A stretch of DNA of 64,000 bases from Halobacteriovorax sp. (GCA_002720865.1 PBIO01000027.1:49485-113484), one strand, 5' to 3'; shown: positions 35,849-45,429, counted from the first letter of the stretch. Notes: generated from the letters alone by a model not told the origin. Translations and numbers: made by a program.

Positions 35849-38800
35849 TTATTTTATAAATTCTGTAAAACTGAAGCCTCGATAATTCACTTGCCCACTT
35901 ATGGCTCCTACTATTTTATCACAGTTTGTATAATACTTGCCATTGCTAAATGTTTCACCGAAATGAACTTGAAACGAGGGGCCCAATAATTGTGTTCCGT
36001 CTTCAGAACTTGGGCTTATAAAACGTCCATAAATTCCTGAACCGTGGTTTTTTATAGAATACCCTTCCGCTAAATCTGTAGGACTAAATGCTAAAAATAT
36101 TGATGAGTTATCAGTATTGATTTCTATCGTTTCGGTACTTGTGACTTCTGTCTCGCTATTCGTTTTATATTGTCTTATTATAAAGTCTCCCACTGGCTTG
36201 TAGGTTCCGTTTATTTTAGAAAAAGAATCTAATTTTATATCTATCTCCATTTTTAAGAAATTAGATTCATCTTGCAAATATGACGTTCCTCTATAGATAC
36301 CTGAGGCCTCAAGGCACGAAGGCATAAACGTACTTGCAATTACCGGTATTATTTCATCTGTTTTTTTATTAAAATCATGGTTGAATATCTGAACAGAAGC
36401 TCCTGTATCATCTCCTGCGATATCAGCACCAAAAGGAACCCAAGCATAATTATCATCAGGATACTTATCAATTAAATTTAACGATTCATCAGAAGCACAT
36501 TTGAATCCCGGAAAATCATTAGAGTTTACCTTGTTACAAGAACTGACAAATACTTTTGGTTTTAGGATGCTCGTTTTTTCTTGAAATCTAAATAATACTC
36601 CTGGGATCAACTCTTCCTCAATATTAGTACCTTTAATGATAGCCCCTGCTGAACCCAAAGAGCTTGCTTTTAAGAAACTTAAGCTTTGTATGGTTGTGAT
36701 AGGCAAGCCTTCTTCAGGTGATATACTTAAAAGATTTCGTATACTACGGAATAGCTCTGAGGTACCACCGAAATTACTAGACATTAATGATTTTTGTTGA
36801 AACTTTTTAAGGTCTAATAAGAAAGACGCGCCTGAGTTTTTATACTCGTAGTATTCAGAAAGGAGCTCTACAGAACTAAAGTTTAGTCCGTATAGTCCCA
36901 AACTTGTTGATTCCTTCATTGCCATCCATGTCCAGAATGATTCGCCTATGTTCATTCCTCTAAAAAGCAAAAAAGTATCTCTCTCTATTTTTTTATATCT
37001 GATACTATCAAGGCCTAGAAGACCTTCATTTATATTTTTTGCTGTAACCATATCGATCATTCTATCGAAATCATTGTTAAACCTTTCAATAAGTTCTTCC
37101 TCTGGATAAGCTTGAAAACCCTTCGAGCTAGCTATTCCTTCATTAATCCAGCTCCTCCTTTTGTCCAATATACTGGTTTCATCCATAAATTTTCGGCAAC
37201 CATAGTTTTTGTATTGGAGCCTATGGCTACCTTCATGGACTACTATTTTTGCTAAAAACTTTTTTATATCAATTTCTGAATCGTTCTCAAAAGCTCCCGA
37301 GTCTACAAAAATAAAATTAGGAGTTCCGGGAAAATAAAGCCCTCCAGGATCTCCATAGAAAGGAGAATATTTTTTTAAGTTTAATTTTCCCCGAATGCTA
37401 TTAATCTGAATTTTATCATAAATTATAATATTCCGTTCTTGGACACTCAGTTCACTAAGAAAGCCTTCTAGTAACTTAGCTCTTTCCAAGTTATCTCTAT
37501 TTGAAATTGAGTCATCAGTCTGCAATGCCCAAATGCTATTTACTCCATCAGGTTTCTCGTACCCAAAAAGTACCTCAGGAAAACTTTTAATTTTAGAAAA
37601 AAATTGAGGCATTGACACACTGGCATTTGGACAATACTGTATCTTAGGTTGAAAACCGAAAGAGCCAACAACTACTGGGATAGGTATATTTATATCGGTG
37701 TTCGAGCTATGAAAACTTTCTTCTGCAACAGTTGTGATGACTTCTCCGCTTAGCAAGTTTGGTGTTATCTCGAGCGGCAAATCCATTTGCCCAAATGTTT
37801 TTATCGAAAATTTAGTTGGATCTCCATTTTCATCATTCCCGAAAGTATAAAACTCTATTCTATCTAAGTTAGAATTAGGCTTAATTGACATTCCGTCTAA
37901 CAATGATCCCGTCTCTAATATTGTGTAGTTCTGATTAGCCTCTAAATTATTTAATGCGAATGCAAGAACTGTAGGGAAGACTGTAAGGTCAATACTCAAA
38001 GATACTATTTTTGTTAAAGATATTGCCTGAATGCTAAAACTAAATTCTGTCGTTTCACTTAGTTCAGGAGTTAACCAACTTATTTCACCAGTAAGGGTAT
38101 CTATAGTCATACCAGCAGGTGCATCGAGTATTGAAAAAGTTAAATCTGACAAATAATTGTCATCAACGTACAGATTTGGCAGAAAAGTAAACATCTCATT
38201 TTCTAGTGCTTCACTTGAGGGTAAGCTCAAAAAAGTAATCACGTCATTGCTGACTATAATATCCTTCTTTATCATCTGCTCAATTCCAATTTCATTGGTC
38301 ACTTTCAATGTCACTTTATATTCTCCAGGAAACTGGTATCTATGCACCACCTGCTTACCTACTATTTCCACTCCATCCCCAAAATCCCACTTATATTTGA
38401 CGATATTGTAATTAGGGTCTGACGATGAGGACCCATCAAATTGAAATTCATCCAATTTAACAATTCCACTTTCTCTGTTAACATTAATAACGGGAGTTGG
38501 TTTGTCTCCAACCAAGATAGTTTTTGAAAGACTACTCGTAAGACCTAGATGATCAATTACTGTCAATTTTAAAAGATATTCGCCATTCTCTTGATAAGTA
38601 TGAGATAAAGAAGCGCCAGTTCCAGTTTCCCCGTCTCCAAATTCCCAGTTGAATAATAACGGCCTTCCTTCTGGATCAGAAGAAGAGCTTCCTTCAACAG
38701 AAACTACCAATGGGCTAGGTCCTTCCGAGGTACTTGTCACAAAAGAAGCTAATGGGGCTAAGTTTTGCTCTACAGTGATAGATGTCTCGTATTCGCTAGT

Positions 38801-41800
38801 AGCTCCGTGAGTATCAGTTGTTTTTAACAAAATATCATATTCACCACCGCTTTGAAATATATGCTTAACCAAAGCACCACTTGCTGACTTTCCATCTGAA
38901 AATGTCCACTCATAACTTGCAATACTATCATTTAAGTCAGAATCATTAGATTCTGTAGCATCCAAAGAAACTTCTTGAGGACCAGTAATACTAATTGAGA
39001 CAACTGGCAAAGGAGGCGTATTAATCAATATATTTTTTGATATCGAGTCTTCATTTCCTTCAATATCAGTTACTTTTAAAGAGATTGAATATGTTGAGCC
39101 TATCGTATATGAATGATTAATTAGTTCACCTACTTTGCTTTCTCCATCTCCCATGTCCCATTCATAACTTATAATATCAGAATCTGGATCTGTAGAATTA
39201 GAGGTACATGTAATGTTTTTAAGATTTACGTTACAATCAAATCCGGCTATCGGTGGTCCACTTTGAATAATTAACTCTTGCGTTGCCTCATCCGAAAGCC
39301 CTCGACTATCTTCTACGGTGAGTTTTACAGTGTACGTACTATTAATTAAGTAATTGTGTTCAACTTCATTTCCAAACAATATGGTCCCATCTCCCATATC
39401 CCAAGCGTAGGAAGAAAGCTGATCGCCATCTGGGTCAAATGAACCATTTCCTTCACAATTAATAGCTTTACCTGAATGTTCGCAATTTATTATCGCTACA
39501 GGAGCCTTGTTAGCAACTGTAGTAGTCGTCACCTCAGCGGTTCTAAACCCTACCTCTTCTTGATTATCCACAACACTAAGACCGACAGTATATGTTCCAG
39601 GCAATTCATACTCATGAATAATCGTATTGTTAGAGAGTCCTGTCGTTACACCAGTCCCATCACCAAATTCCCAATAATAATCTGAGATAGTTCCATCTGG
39701 ATCGTAAGATCCTGCCGAATCACACTGAACTGTATAGGAGTTAAGATTCACACAATTTACTATGGCAACAGGAGCCTGATTATCTCCTCCACCTCCGCCA
39801 TTGCTTCCAGAAAGAGTCATCTCATTTACGATAGTTTCTCCGCGAACGGTTTTGGTTGTGGATTTTGCTTGAAATGTTCCACTCGTGGCATAGACATGCT
39901 CAAACGAAACTTCTGAAAAAAGAGCGTTTTCTGCGCTTAAAGTTTCTGTTGTACCATCCCCCCAATCCATAACGATTTCCGAAAGTCCTTCTAGCTTATC
40001 GGCAGCCAGTACATCACAAAAATAGTCACCACTATTGTTATCTGAAAAACAGTACATCTCGCTAACGAAACTTAATCCTCCCTCAGTAACAATAACCCTT
40101 TGTACTTGAGTGTTCGTAAGACCTGCAAAGTCTGTAACAGTAAGAGAAACGTCGTAAACTCCAGGATTATAAAAATGAACGATATCTTCACCTGTTCCCG
40201 TAGTTCCGTCCCCAAAATCCCAAAGGTAACTAATGATAGGTGCATTAGGTGACCCCGAGTACTGTTCATGAAATCTAATATGGCTTGTGCCATCGTTTTC
40301 AAACTCTTCAAATACTTCAAAATTTGCAACGGGACTTAAAATCCCTGGATCTGTTGAGTCTACAGTTACATTTTTAGTTAATGAGGTTACTTTGCCGCTA
40401 TCACCAATGAGCTTTACAGTAACGGGATAAGTACCAGCAGCAGAGTAAGAATGGCTAAAGAAAAAATTCTCATCTACATCTGGATCACTGCCATCACCCC
40501 AATCTATTTCAATTTCGCTAAATTCGTAAGGATCAAAAGAATCAACTGCGTTTACAAACGCTTGCAAGACACCTGACTGAACAACATCAAATTTTACAAA
40601 TGGTGCACCTTCGTCTGTCGTTAAATCAACATTATGAGTAAAACTAGAACTCAATCCTGCTGTGTCAGTTAGAGTTAGTTTCACCTGATAAAGAGCTCTT
40701 GGAAGAGAATCAAAAATATTTTCTGTTCGAGTGTAAAAGCTATTTAAGTTTGCGGTAATTCCTGTACCTAGGATTTCATAGGTTCCAGAGGCTATTTCAT
40801 TAATACCTTTTTTACCGAAAAAATAAGTTGTAAGCTCTCCATCTTCAGTCATGAATTTAAAATAAGCGACAGGCCCGCCATCAGGAATAGGGGCCTCCTC
40901 AACCGTAATCTTCCTCGTTCTATAATCAAGTAGGCCGCTTGTATCGGTGACCTTTAGGCGAACTTTATAGACTCCGGGAGTGGTAAAAGTGTAAGTTAGA
41001 TTTGGTGCCGTTGTCGTAAGAGTTTCGAGTTCTCCTATTTTCCATTCGTAACTTACAATAGCGTCGTTATCGGAAGATTTTGAAGCATCAAAAAAGACTT
41101 CATGTGGTGCCGTTCCTGTCCTTAGCTCTTTTGCTACTTTTAGCTTCGCGGTAGGATGATCGCCACTAAAGCAGTTACCTTCTTTAACTGGAGAATTAAA
41201 AATAGCAGTTTTTCCAAGGTGACAGGCAGGACCGTTTAACTCGATTCTATTAGCGTTGATTGTGATCCCACCACTAACTTTTGTTTTAGATAAAGAGTTA
41301 ATGATTAGCTCATTGGCGTTTACAGTTGTTCCTTTCCAAATAGTTGCAAATTCAGGATTATCACTATCATCATCTGGACCTTCGCCTATAATACGAACGG
41401 TCCCTGATACATTATAAAGAGAGTCCCGCCCTAGGGTGGCCTTTCGTTTTGCTTCTAAGTAAATATTATTGGCCGTTACATTTGATGAATGACGAATATG
41501 AACTCTCGAATCATCCTCGGTACCGAATGATTTCATATTTATATCATGAGCGGTAATTGTGGCAGTATTTTGTATAACGGCTTTATGCTGACCCATCAAA
41601 TTCAAGTTACGAGTATTGATGGTTGAATTATCATCGATAATCACATTCCCTTCATAAGAAGCAAATGTTGTATTTCCATTTGGCGCTTGAAAATTCATTC
41701 CTTTGGCTTTCACATGTCCTTTAGCAATAAGACAACTTGAACCTGTGTTAGAAGTAAGGCTGGCGTTGTCTCTTACTGTAATTGAACAAGGAGAAGTTAC

Positions 41801-42079
41801 TTGAATTGTTTCGGCGGCATATTCAAAATCAATTTTTAAATGCTTAACAAAACCATTTTTTAAACCGTAGTCAGATAGATACGAATTCATGTCTTCTACA
41901 GACCTCGCGACAAATCTTCCCTTACAAGTATATCCATCAAAAGAAGGAGGTATCTCACATCCCTGCCCTTCAAGAGCTGTATTTATCTCCCCTTGTTCCT
42001 GCGGTGTTGGCTGACAACCAGTTATAAGGATAAGAGAAAGGGCTCCTAGAAAGAGCGATTTTAAACCAATAGTCCACAT
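35849..42079 (-). CDS. Giant PKD-repeat lipoprotein with gluzincin-type peptidase domain
   Basis: 2076 residues. The lipobox is LITGC (Cys22). Residues about 80-290 are beta-helix-like strands with repeating Asn/Thr/Ser. From about 300 to 1250 come roughly ten or eleven PKD-type domains, recognised by repeated WDFGDG/WDMGDG/IDWGDG motifs. A cadherin/He_PIG-like domain follows (DAPAGMTIDTLTGEISW). The C-terminal 650 residues carry HEGSH at 1615-1619 and WINEG with Glu1647, the HExxH...E layout of gluzincins. It is likely exported to the cell surface and may cut proteins. It is by far the largest gene on the island. Confidence 0.88.
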   Translation of the reverse strand: MWTIGLKSLFLGALSLILITGCQPTPQEQGEINTALEGQGCEIPPSFDGYTCKGRFVARSVEDMNSYLSDYGLKNGFVKHLKIDFEYAAETIQVTSPCSITVRDNASLTSNTGSSCLIAKGHVKAKGMNFQAPNGNTTFASYEGNVIIDDNSTINTRNLNLMGQHKAVIQNTATITAHDINMKSFGTEDDSRVHIRHSSNVTANNIYLEAKRKATLGRDSLYNVSGTVRIIGEGPDDDSDNPEFATIWKGTTVNANELIINSLSKTKVSGGITINANRIELNGPACHLGKTAIFNSPVKEGNCFSGDHPTAKLKVAKELRTGTAPHEVFFDASKSSDNDAIVSYEWKIGELETLTTTAPNLTYTFTTPGVYKVRLKVTDTSGLLDYRTRKITVEEAPIPDGGPVAYFKFMTEDGELTTYFFGKKGINEIASGTYEILGTGITANLNSFYTRTENIFDSLPRALYQVKLTLTDTAGLSSSFTHNVDLTTDEGAPFVKFDVVQSGVLQAFVNAVDSFDPYEFSEIEIDWGDGSDPDVDENFFFSHSYSAAGTYPVTVKLIGDSGKVTSLTKNVTVDSTDPGILSPVANFEVFEEFENDGTSHIRFHEQYSGSPNAPIISYLWDFGDGTTGTGEDIVHFYNPGVYDVSLTVTDFAGLTNTQVQRVIVTEGGLSFVSEMYCFSDNNSGDYFCDVLAADKLEGLSEIVMDWGDGTTETLSAENALFSEVSFEHVYATSGTFQAKSTTKTVRGETIVNEMTLSGSNGGGGGDNQAPVAIVNCVNLNSYTVQCDSAGSYDPDGTISDYYWEFGDGTGVTTGLSNNTIIHEYELPGTYTVGLSVVDNQEEVGFRTAEVTTTTVANKAPVAIINCEHSGKAINCEGNGSFDPDGDQLSSYAWDMGDGTILFGNEVEHNYLINSTYTVKLTVEDSRGLSDEATQELIIQSGPPIAGFDCNVNLKNITCTSNSTDPDSDIISYEWDMGDGESKVGELINHSYTIGSTYSISLKVTDIEGNEDSISKNILINTPPLPVVSISITGPQEVSLDATESNDSDLNDSIASYEWTFSDGKSASGALVKHIFQSGGEYDILLKTTDTHGATSEYETSITVEQNLAPLASFVTSTSEGPSPLVVSVEGSSSSDPEGRPLLFNWEFGDGETGTGASLSHTYQENGEYLLKLTVIDHLGLTSSLSKTILVGDKPTPVINVNRESGIVKLDEFQFDGSSSSDPNYNIVKYKWDFGDGVEIVGKQVVHRYQFPGEYKVTLKVTNEIGIEQMIKKDIIVSNDVITFLSLPSSEALENEMFTFLPNLYVDDNYLSDLTFSILDAPAGMTIDTLTGEISWLTPELSETTEFSFSIQAISLTKIVSLSIDLTVFPTVLAFALNNLEANQNYTILETGSLLDGMSIKPNSNLDRIEFYTFGNDENGDPTKFSIKTFGQMDLPLEITPNLLSGEVITTVAEESFHSSNTDINIPIPVVVGSFGFQPKIQYCPNASVSMPQFFSKIKSFPEVLFGYEKPDGVNSIWALQTDDSISNRDNLERAKLLEGFLSELSVQERNIIIYDKIQINSIRGKLNLKKYSPFYGDPGGLYFPGTPNFIFVDSGAFENDSEIDIKKFLAKIVVHEGSHRLQYKNYGCRKFMDETSILDKRRSWINEGIASSKGFQAYPEEELIERFNNDFDRMIDMVTAKNINEGLLGLDSIRYKKIERDTFLLFRGMNIGESFWTWMAMKESTSLGLYGLNFSSVELLSEYYEYKNSGASFLLDLKKFQQKSLMSSNFGGTSELFRSIRNLLSISPEEGLPITTIQSLSFLKASSLGSAGAIIKGTNIEEELIPGVLFRFQEKTSILKPKVFVSSCNKVNSNDFPGFKCASDESLNLIDKYPDDNYAWVPFGADIAGDDTGASVQIFNHDFNKKTDEIIPVIASTFMPSCLEASGIYRGTSYLQDESNFLKMEIDIKLDSFSKINGTYKPVGDFIIRQYKTNSETEVTSTETIEINTDNSSIFLAFSPTDLAEGYSIKNHGSGIYGRFISPSSEDGTQLLGPSFQVHFGETFSNGKYYTNCDKIVGAISGQVNYRGFSFTEFIK

Positions 42080-42662
42080 ACGTGCCTCGAAAGCTTTAAT
42101 TTTTTAACTGAAATAAGATTATCAAGTAAGAATGGTCTAATTCTGAATAAAGATTTCTTTATTGAATAACTAGTCGAAATTGAAAGACTCTTCGTTTAAT
42201 TTTCATAATCGTATAAGTCTTGTTCAAGTAATATACGAATGTTTCAAATCACCCTGAAATATGAATTACCGCATGCCAAATTCAAAATCTAAGTACTTAC
42301 AAACCAATAATTATTGGCAGTTTTTCAATTTATTAATAGGCATAGATTTATTACCACGTTCGCTTCACCCTCCTGATTCGCTCTCTATATCTCCCTTACT
42401 GGTCGATCACTACCCACTAAAACAAACACTAACATACTAATTAATTCACCATACATAACCAATTATTTCTCTTTTCCACGTCCCATAAAACCTAATACTG
42501 ATAGTTACAAGTAGAATACTGACTCCACTCCTACACACGTAGTGAGAGGGGGGGAGTCAATATTCGTGCGCTGTAACTATATAGTATTGATGGGGAATCA
42601 GGGACGTGGAAATGAAAGCTTTGCATTCCTTGGCCATTCATTTGCACTTTCTACAGTAGACT
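42080..42662. other. 583-base intergenic region of the island
   Basis: No gene is supported here. It holds an 18-base palindrome (AATAAAGA TT TCTTTATT, 42146-42163) upstream of the PKD gene and the 140-base inverted repeat at 42473-42612. A short frame at 42542-42736 runs through the repeat and is not convincing. Confidence 0.6.
42473..42612. repeat. 140-base imperfect inverted repeat
   Basis: Outer arms TTTCCACGTCCC (42473-42484) and GGGACGTGGAAA (42601-42612) are perfect. Further inward AATACT/AGTATT (42494/42583), ATAGTTACA/TGTAACTAT (42501/42572) and GAATACTGACTCC/GGAGTCAATATTC (42514/42553, one mismatch) pair in register. The apex is near 42533-42538 (CTAC-ACAC-GTAG). It can fold almost end to end, as a structured RNA or a MITE-like palindrome. 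Confidence 0.8.
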
Positions 42663-43163
42663 TTAAAAGGAATTTTGAAGTGACCTTAGTTTTTCTTCGG
42701 AAAATCTCGGACAAGCAACATGGTTGGGAAAAATAAATTTGAGTTTCTTTATAGGGAATCCTTCCCCTTCTAACCAAGGCGTACATCCCCTCTTTTGTTC
42801 AAGAAAAGCTATACCTAAAAATTTACCTTCTACTATAAGTTTATATATTTCTTCAGACCTTTTAGATAATCTTTCAATACAAAGAGACATTTCCCCTTTG
42901 TCTCTACCCGTTTTTTTGATGTTGGTGTTTACTACCAAGTTTTTAAAGATAAAGCCTTTCTCATAAAAGCTCACTTTTACCTGATAACTAAATGGTTTCA
43001 GTAAACTATTTTTAAACACACATGAATTTAGTTCTGACCTCACTAGATATTCTAGCTCTTCAAACTCTAAAGACATCATCTTTCCATAATCCTTCGCCAA
43101 TCTCTTTGAGGAACAAGAAATAAATAGAACAATGAATATAAGATAAATGGGTCGTAACTTCAT
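42663..43163 (-). CDS. Hypothetical small lipoprotein (island cargo)
   Basis: 166 residues. IYLIFIVLFISC-SS is a lipobox with Cys17. The mature part is basic with several Cys. No family recognised. Its ATG overlaps the upstream gene stop by 4 bases, so the two are translationally coupled. Confidence 0.72.
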   Translation of the reverse strand: MKLRPIYLIFIVLFISCSSKRLAKDYGKMMSLEFEELEYLVRSELNSCVFKNSLLKPFSYQVKVSFYEKGFIFKNLVVNTNIKKTGRDKGEMSLCIERLSKRSEEIYKLIVEGKFLGIAFLEQKRGCTPWLEGEGFPIKKLKFIFPNHVACPRFSEEKLRSLQNSF

Positions 43164-43606
43164 ATTTTAAGGATACACTCAGACGTTAAAATGGATTCGA
43201 GCCTCAAATAAATCACCTGAGGATCTTCATTCTTTACAAATAAGGTTTCATAATTTCGCTGAGCGGACGCCATAACTCTAGTACCTTCTTCTGCATTACA
43301 GCCAGAAAGCTTTGAATAAGCCAAAAGATACTCGCCATTTCCTTTTGTGGAGTCTTGTCGAATTTTATCAAAATTCTCTAAAAAAAATACAACTTTTTCT
43401 TGCTCAAGGAACGAACATTCTCCCCACGAGGAAAGGAACTGGGAAGTTGAAACAGGAACTACCGTAACTGAGAAAAACCCTTTACCTGCTTTTTTCCAAT
43501 CTGAGTCTTCTTTCTTTCCCCTCATGAAGTCGAGACATTTACGCGCATCGTAAGCCATTGCAAAATTCACCTGCAAAAATAAAAATAATGTTAATGCCAA
43601 CTTCAT
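43160..43606 (-). CDS. Hypothetical secreted protein (island cargo)
   Basis: 148 residues. MKLALTLFLFLQVNFAMA-Y is a signal peptide. Five Cys lie in the mature part (ARKCLDF, WGECSF, LSGCNAE, SECILK and one more is not certain). No family recognised. A very strong site, AGGGGGAGG, lies 4-5 bases upstream of the ATG, and a promoter is visible further upstream. First gene of the leftward cargo. Confidence 0.72.
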   Translation of the reverse strand: MKLALTLFLFLQVNFAMAYDARKCLDFMRGKKEDSDWKKAGKGFFSVTVVPVSTSQFLSSWGECSFLEQEKVVFFLENFDKIRQDSTKGNGEYLLAYSKLSGCNAEEGTRVMASAQRNYETLFVKNEDPQVIYLRLESILTSECILKI

Positions 43607-43620
43607 AAAACCTCCCCCTA

Positions 43621-43648
43621 ATTATAAACAATTCGAAGCCTAGGACAA
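43621..43648 (-). promoter_or_regulatory. Sigma70-type promoter of the leftward cargo genes
   Basis: On the minus strand TTGTCC (43648-43643), a 16-base spacer and TATAAT (43626-43621). The start would lie about 7 bases downstream, just ahead of the strong ribosome-binding site of the gene at 43606. Confidence 0.7.
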
Positions 43649-43697
43649 TTTAATTAGCGCCTTTATCCAAATAAATTCAGGGAGAAAAACTAAAAAT

Positions 43698-43726
43698 AAA
43701 AACAGGTAAAAACTAGACCTGTTTTT
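43698..43726. terminator. Bidirectional terminator between cargo and recombinase genes
   Basis: AAAAACAGGT (43698-43707) pairs with ACCTGTTTTT (43717-43726), 10 bp with a 9-base loop, followed by further T residues. It separates the leftward cargo from the rightward excisionase-recombinase unit. Confidence 0.8.
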
Positions 43727-43749
43727 TTATTTTTAGTTCATTTTTTCTC

Positions 43750-43824
43750 TTGTACTTTGCCTTGTTTTTTCATACTAGACTGTCCCACTGCTGGTGGTCA
43801 CCAGTACCTAGCCTCGGATGAGGC
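43750..43824 (+). promoter_or_regulatory. Candidate promoter and two inverted repeats ahead of the excisionase gene
   Basis: TTGTAC (43750-43755) and ATACTA (43772-43777) give a modest promoter with a 16-base spacer. Just downstream lie CTGGTG-GT-CACCAG (43791-43804) and GCCTC-GGAT-GAGGC (43811-43824). They could be operator sites or leader hairpins controlling recombinase expression. Confidence 0.45.
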
Positions 43825-43864
43825 TCCTAAGTTCTTAACTTTTCATTTTTACAAAGGAGTTTAT

Positions 43865-44095
43865 TTGGGAATTAGTGGTTCGGACTATTACAATTCAGAG
43901 TCAACTGGGTATAATGCTGACTCGTTCTTTAACATGCAAATATGGCGAGTAGATGATGTCGCTAAATTTTTAGGTTGCTCTATTGGGCACGTCTATAATT
44001 TGGCGAGTGAAAACAGAATTCCGAGAAGGAAAAAAGGTAAGTTTTTGTACTTTGTTCCAACAGAGATCCACGAGTGGATTCTCGAAGGAGAATAA
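43865..44095 (+). CDS. Excisionase-like helix-turn-helix protein
   Basis: 76 residues from TTG 43865, chosen because AAAGGAG lies 5 bases upstream; ATG 43934 is an alternative without a visible site. The segment QIWRVDDVAKFLGCSIGHVY followed by R-R-K-K-G-K and F-V-P-T-E-I is a MerR/excisionase-type HTH_17 domain. It ends 2 bases before the recombinase start, so the pair should act together as xis-int. Confidence 0.78.
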   Translation: MGISGSDYYNSESTGYNADSFFNMQIWRVDDVAKFLGCSIGHVYNLASENRIPRRKKGKFLYFVPTEIHEWILEGE

Positions 44096-44097
44096 GT

Positions 44098-45336
44098 ATG
44101 AAACAGAAGAAAACGGGAAGTTTTTCAATTAGAGGTTTGAAAGGCTTTAGAAGAATGGCCAATGGAAAAATAGAATGCCAAAAATCAATTAATGGCAAAC
44201 GTTATTGGAGCTCATTCGATAAAGAACTTGATGCCTATCACTGGAAGAAGAACTTTCATCCATTATTAAATCCAAATCCAGCAAGAAATCCCGTGTCCCA
44301 CCGAAATGGCGGTGCACTTCGGTTGCGTGGTCAACACTTTGGGCAAGAAGAATCCAATGGACGGAACTACGAGGTCACTTTTGGAGAGGTCTGGGAACTT
44401 TACCTAACCTCCCATTTGGCGACCAAAGAGATTCACACCCAGTACAACAACAAAAGGACTGCCAAGAATTTCTATGGCCCCCTTATGGCAATGCGAATGG
44501 CGGACATTAACCGCTTTTCCGTTAGTAATCTGATCGCAGAGAAAAAGGCCGAGGTTTTGAGGTGTCCGCTTAAAAGTAGCCACCGCTATAACTTCAATAA
44601 TGAGCTTAAAAAGCTCTCCACCCTTCTTAACTGTTATTCCAAAAACTTTGACGAGCATTTTAGAAATCCAGTTTGCGATCTTCATCGCAATCAGGGCTTT
44701 ATTAGGGCCAAAAAACCAGTTCGTAAGAAGATGAGTAGCACAGAGCTAATTCGCTTCTTAGAGGCCATTAGAGAGGTTCCTCACGGGGAATTTTGGGCCG
44801 ACTTGGCAGAAACCCAGCTTTTTCTATCTGCCAGGATAGGTGAGATTGGAGGGCTTCAATGGGATATGGTGAACTTTGCTGAAGGAACCATCGAGATTTC
44901 TAAAGTGGCAGTGTATATCAAGAAGCGTTTCTACGCGTTAAAGGATTACACCAAAAACGGCGAAAACCGAGTTCTTAATATGAACCAAAGACTTCAGGAA
45001 ATTCTTTCTAGAAGGTTTTTAGAAAAGGATATTTCAGATGGCTTTGTCTTTCATATAAACGGCATGCCTCCAAGTAAGCAGCGAATTGATCAGGCCTATA
45101 ACAAGGCCTTCAAATTAGCAGGGCTTCCCTACCGAGGCACTCACTGTCTAAGGCACACCATGGCCAACTTAGTACGAGGTCATTTAAGCCTTGAACACGC
45201 TAAGGCCCTAGGTGGATGGAAGAGTTCAAAAGTTGTGGAACTTATCTACACAGATGCACCAACGAAACTCAAACAAGAGAGTGTGGACTGTATAGAAAAT
45301 GTTCTTCGCTTAGAGCGACTTAAAAAAGTTTTTTAA
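44098..45336 (+). CDS. Tyrosine recombinase / integrase
   Basis: 412 residues from ATG 44098, which has AAGGAG 7 bases upstream. The catalytic set is visible: Arg in ARIGEIGGLQW, Lys in ALKDYTKNG, HCLRH (HxxR), GGW (Trp at the second His position) and Tyr in LIYTDAP. The N-terminal 100 residues have a basic arm-binding look (RYWSSFDKELDAYHW). It reads toward the right repeat 66 bases away. The full set of residues suggests it is active. Confidence 0.93.
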   Translation: MKQKKTGSFSIRGLKGFRRMANGKIECQKSINGKRYWSSFDKELDAYHWKKNFHPLLNPNPARNPVSHRNGGALRLRGQHFGQEESNGRNYEVTFGEVWELYLTSHLATKEIHTQYNNKRTAKNFYGPLMAMRMADINRFSVSNLIAEKKAEVLRCPLKSSHRYNFNNELKKLSTLLNCYSKNFDEHFRNPVCDLHRNQGFIRAKKPVRKKMSSTELIRFLEAIREVPHGEFWADLAETQLFLSARIGEIGGLQWDMVNFAEGTIEISKVAVYIKKRFYALKDYTKNGENRVLNMNQRLQEILSRRFLEKDISDGFVFHINGMPPSKQRIDQAYNKAFKLAGLPYRGTHCLRHTMANLVRGHLSLEHAKALGGWKSSKVVELIYTDAPTKLKQESVDCIENVLRLERLKKVF

Positions 45337-45401
45337 AGTCTATTGCGGTTTTTTACGGTGGAATATTTTTTTAAGAAAATTTTATGAATTATTTTAAGAG
45401 C

Positions 45402-45429
45402 TTAGATAAAAAAAAGGGGCCCCCTGCAA
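45402..45429. repeat. Right copy of the island direct repeat (attR candidate)
   Basis: 28 bases identical to 34894-34920 except for one extra A in the A-run. It begins 66 bases after the recombinase stop. Confidence 0.7.

Larger units (their letters stand above)
34894..45429. mobile_element. Putative integrative island inserted in a transcription terminator
   Basis: Flanked by the 27/28-base direct repeats. The recombinase lies at the right end reading toward the right repeat, with an excisionase-like gene before it. Cargo reads leftward and consists of secreted proteins: two small ones, the PKD-zincin lipoprotein and a further small one. No replication or conjugation gene is present, so it would be a small integrase-borne island. 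The boundary claim rests on the repeat plus the recombinase position; the chromosomal genes outside show no such repeat. Confidence 0.65.

Noticed and set aside
42080..42662. tRNA, tmRNA or 6S RNA in the island spacer
   Set aside because: No tRNA-like arms or CCA-type end were found; the hairpin shape recalls 6S RNA but no conserved 6S sequence is visible.
42542..42736. 64-residue open frame in the island spacer
   Set aside because: It is formed mostly from the 140-base inverted repeat and overlaps the lipoprotein gene end on the other strand.
34894..45429. The flanking repeat as two unrelated copies of a common terminator
   Set aside because: Shared bases extend beyond the stem into the TTAGAT leader and the loop, and the recombinase abuts one copy. 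I keep the att interpretation but cannot exclude this without a genome search.
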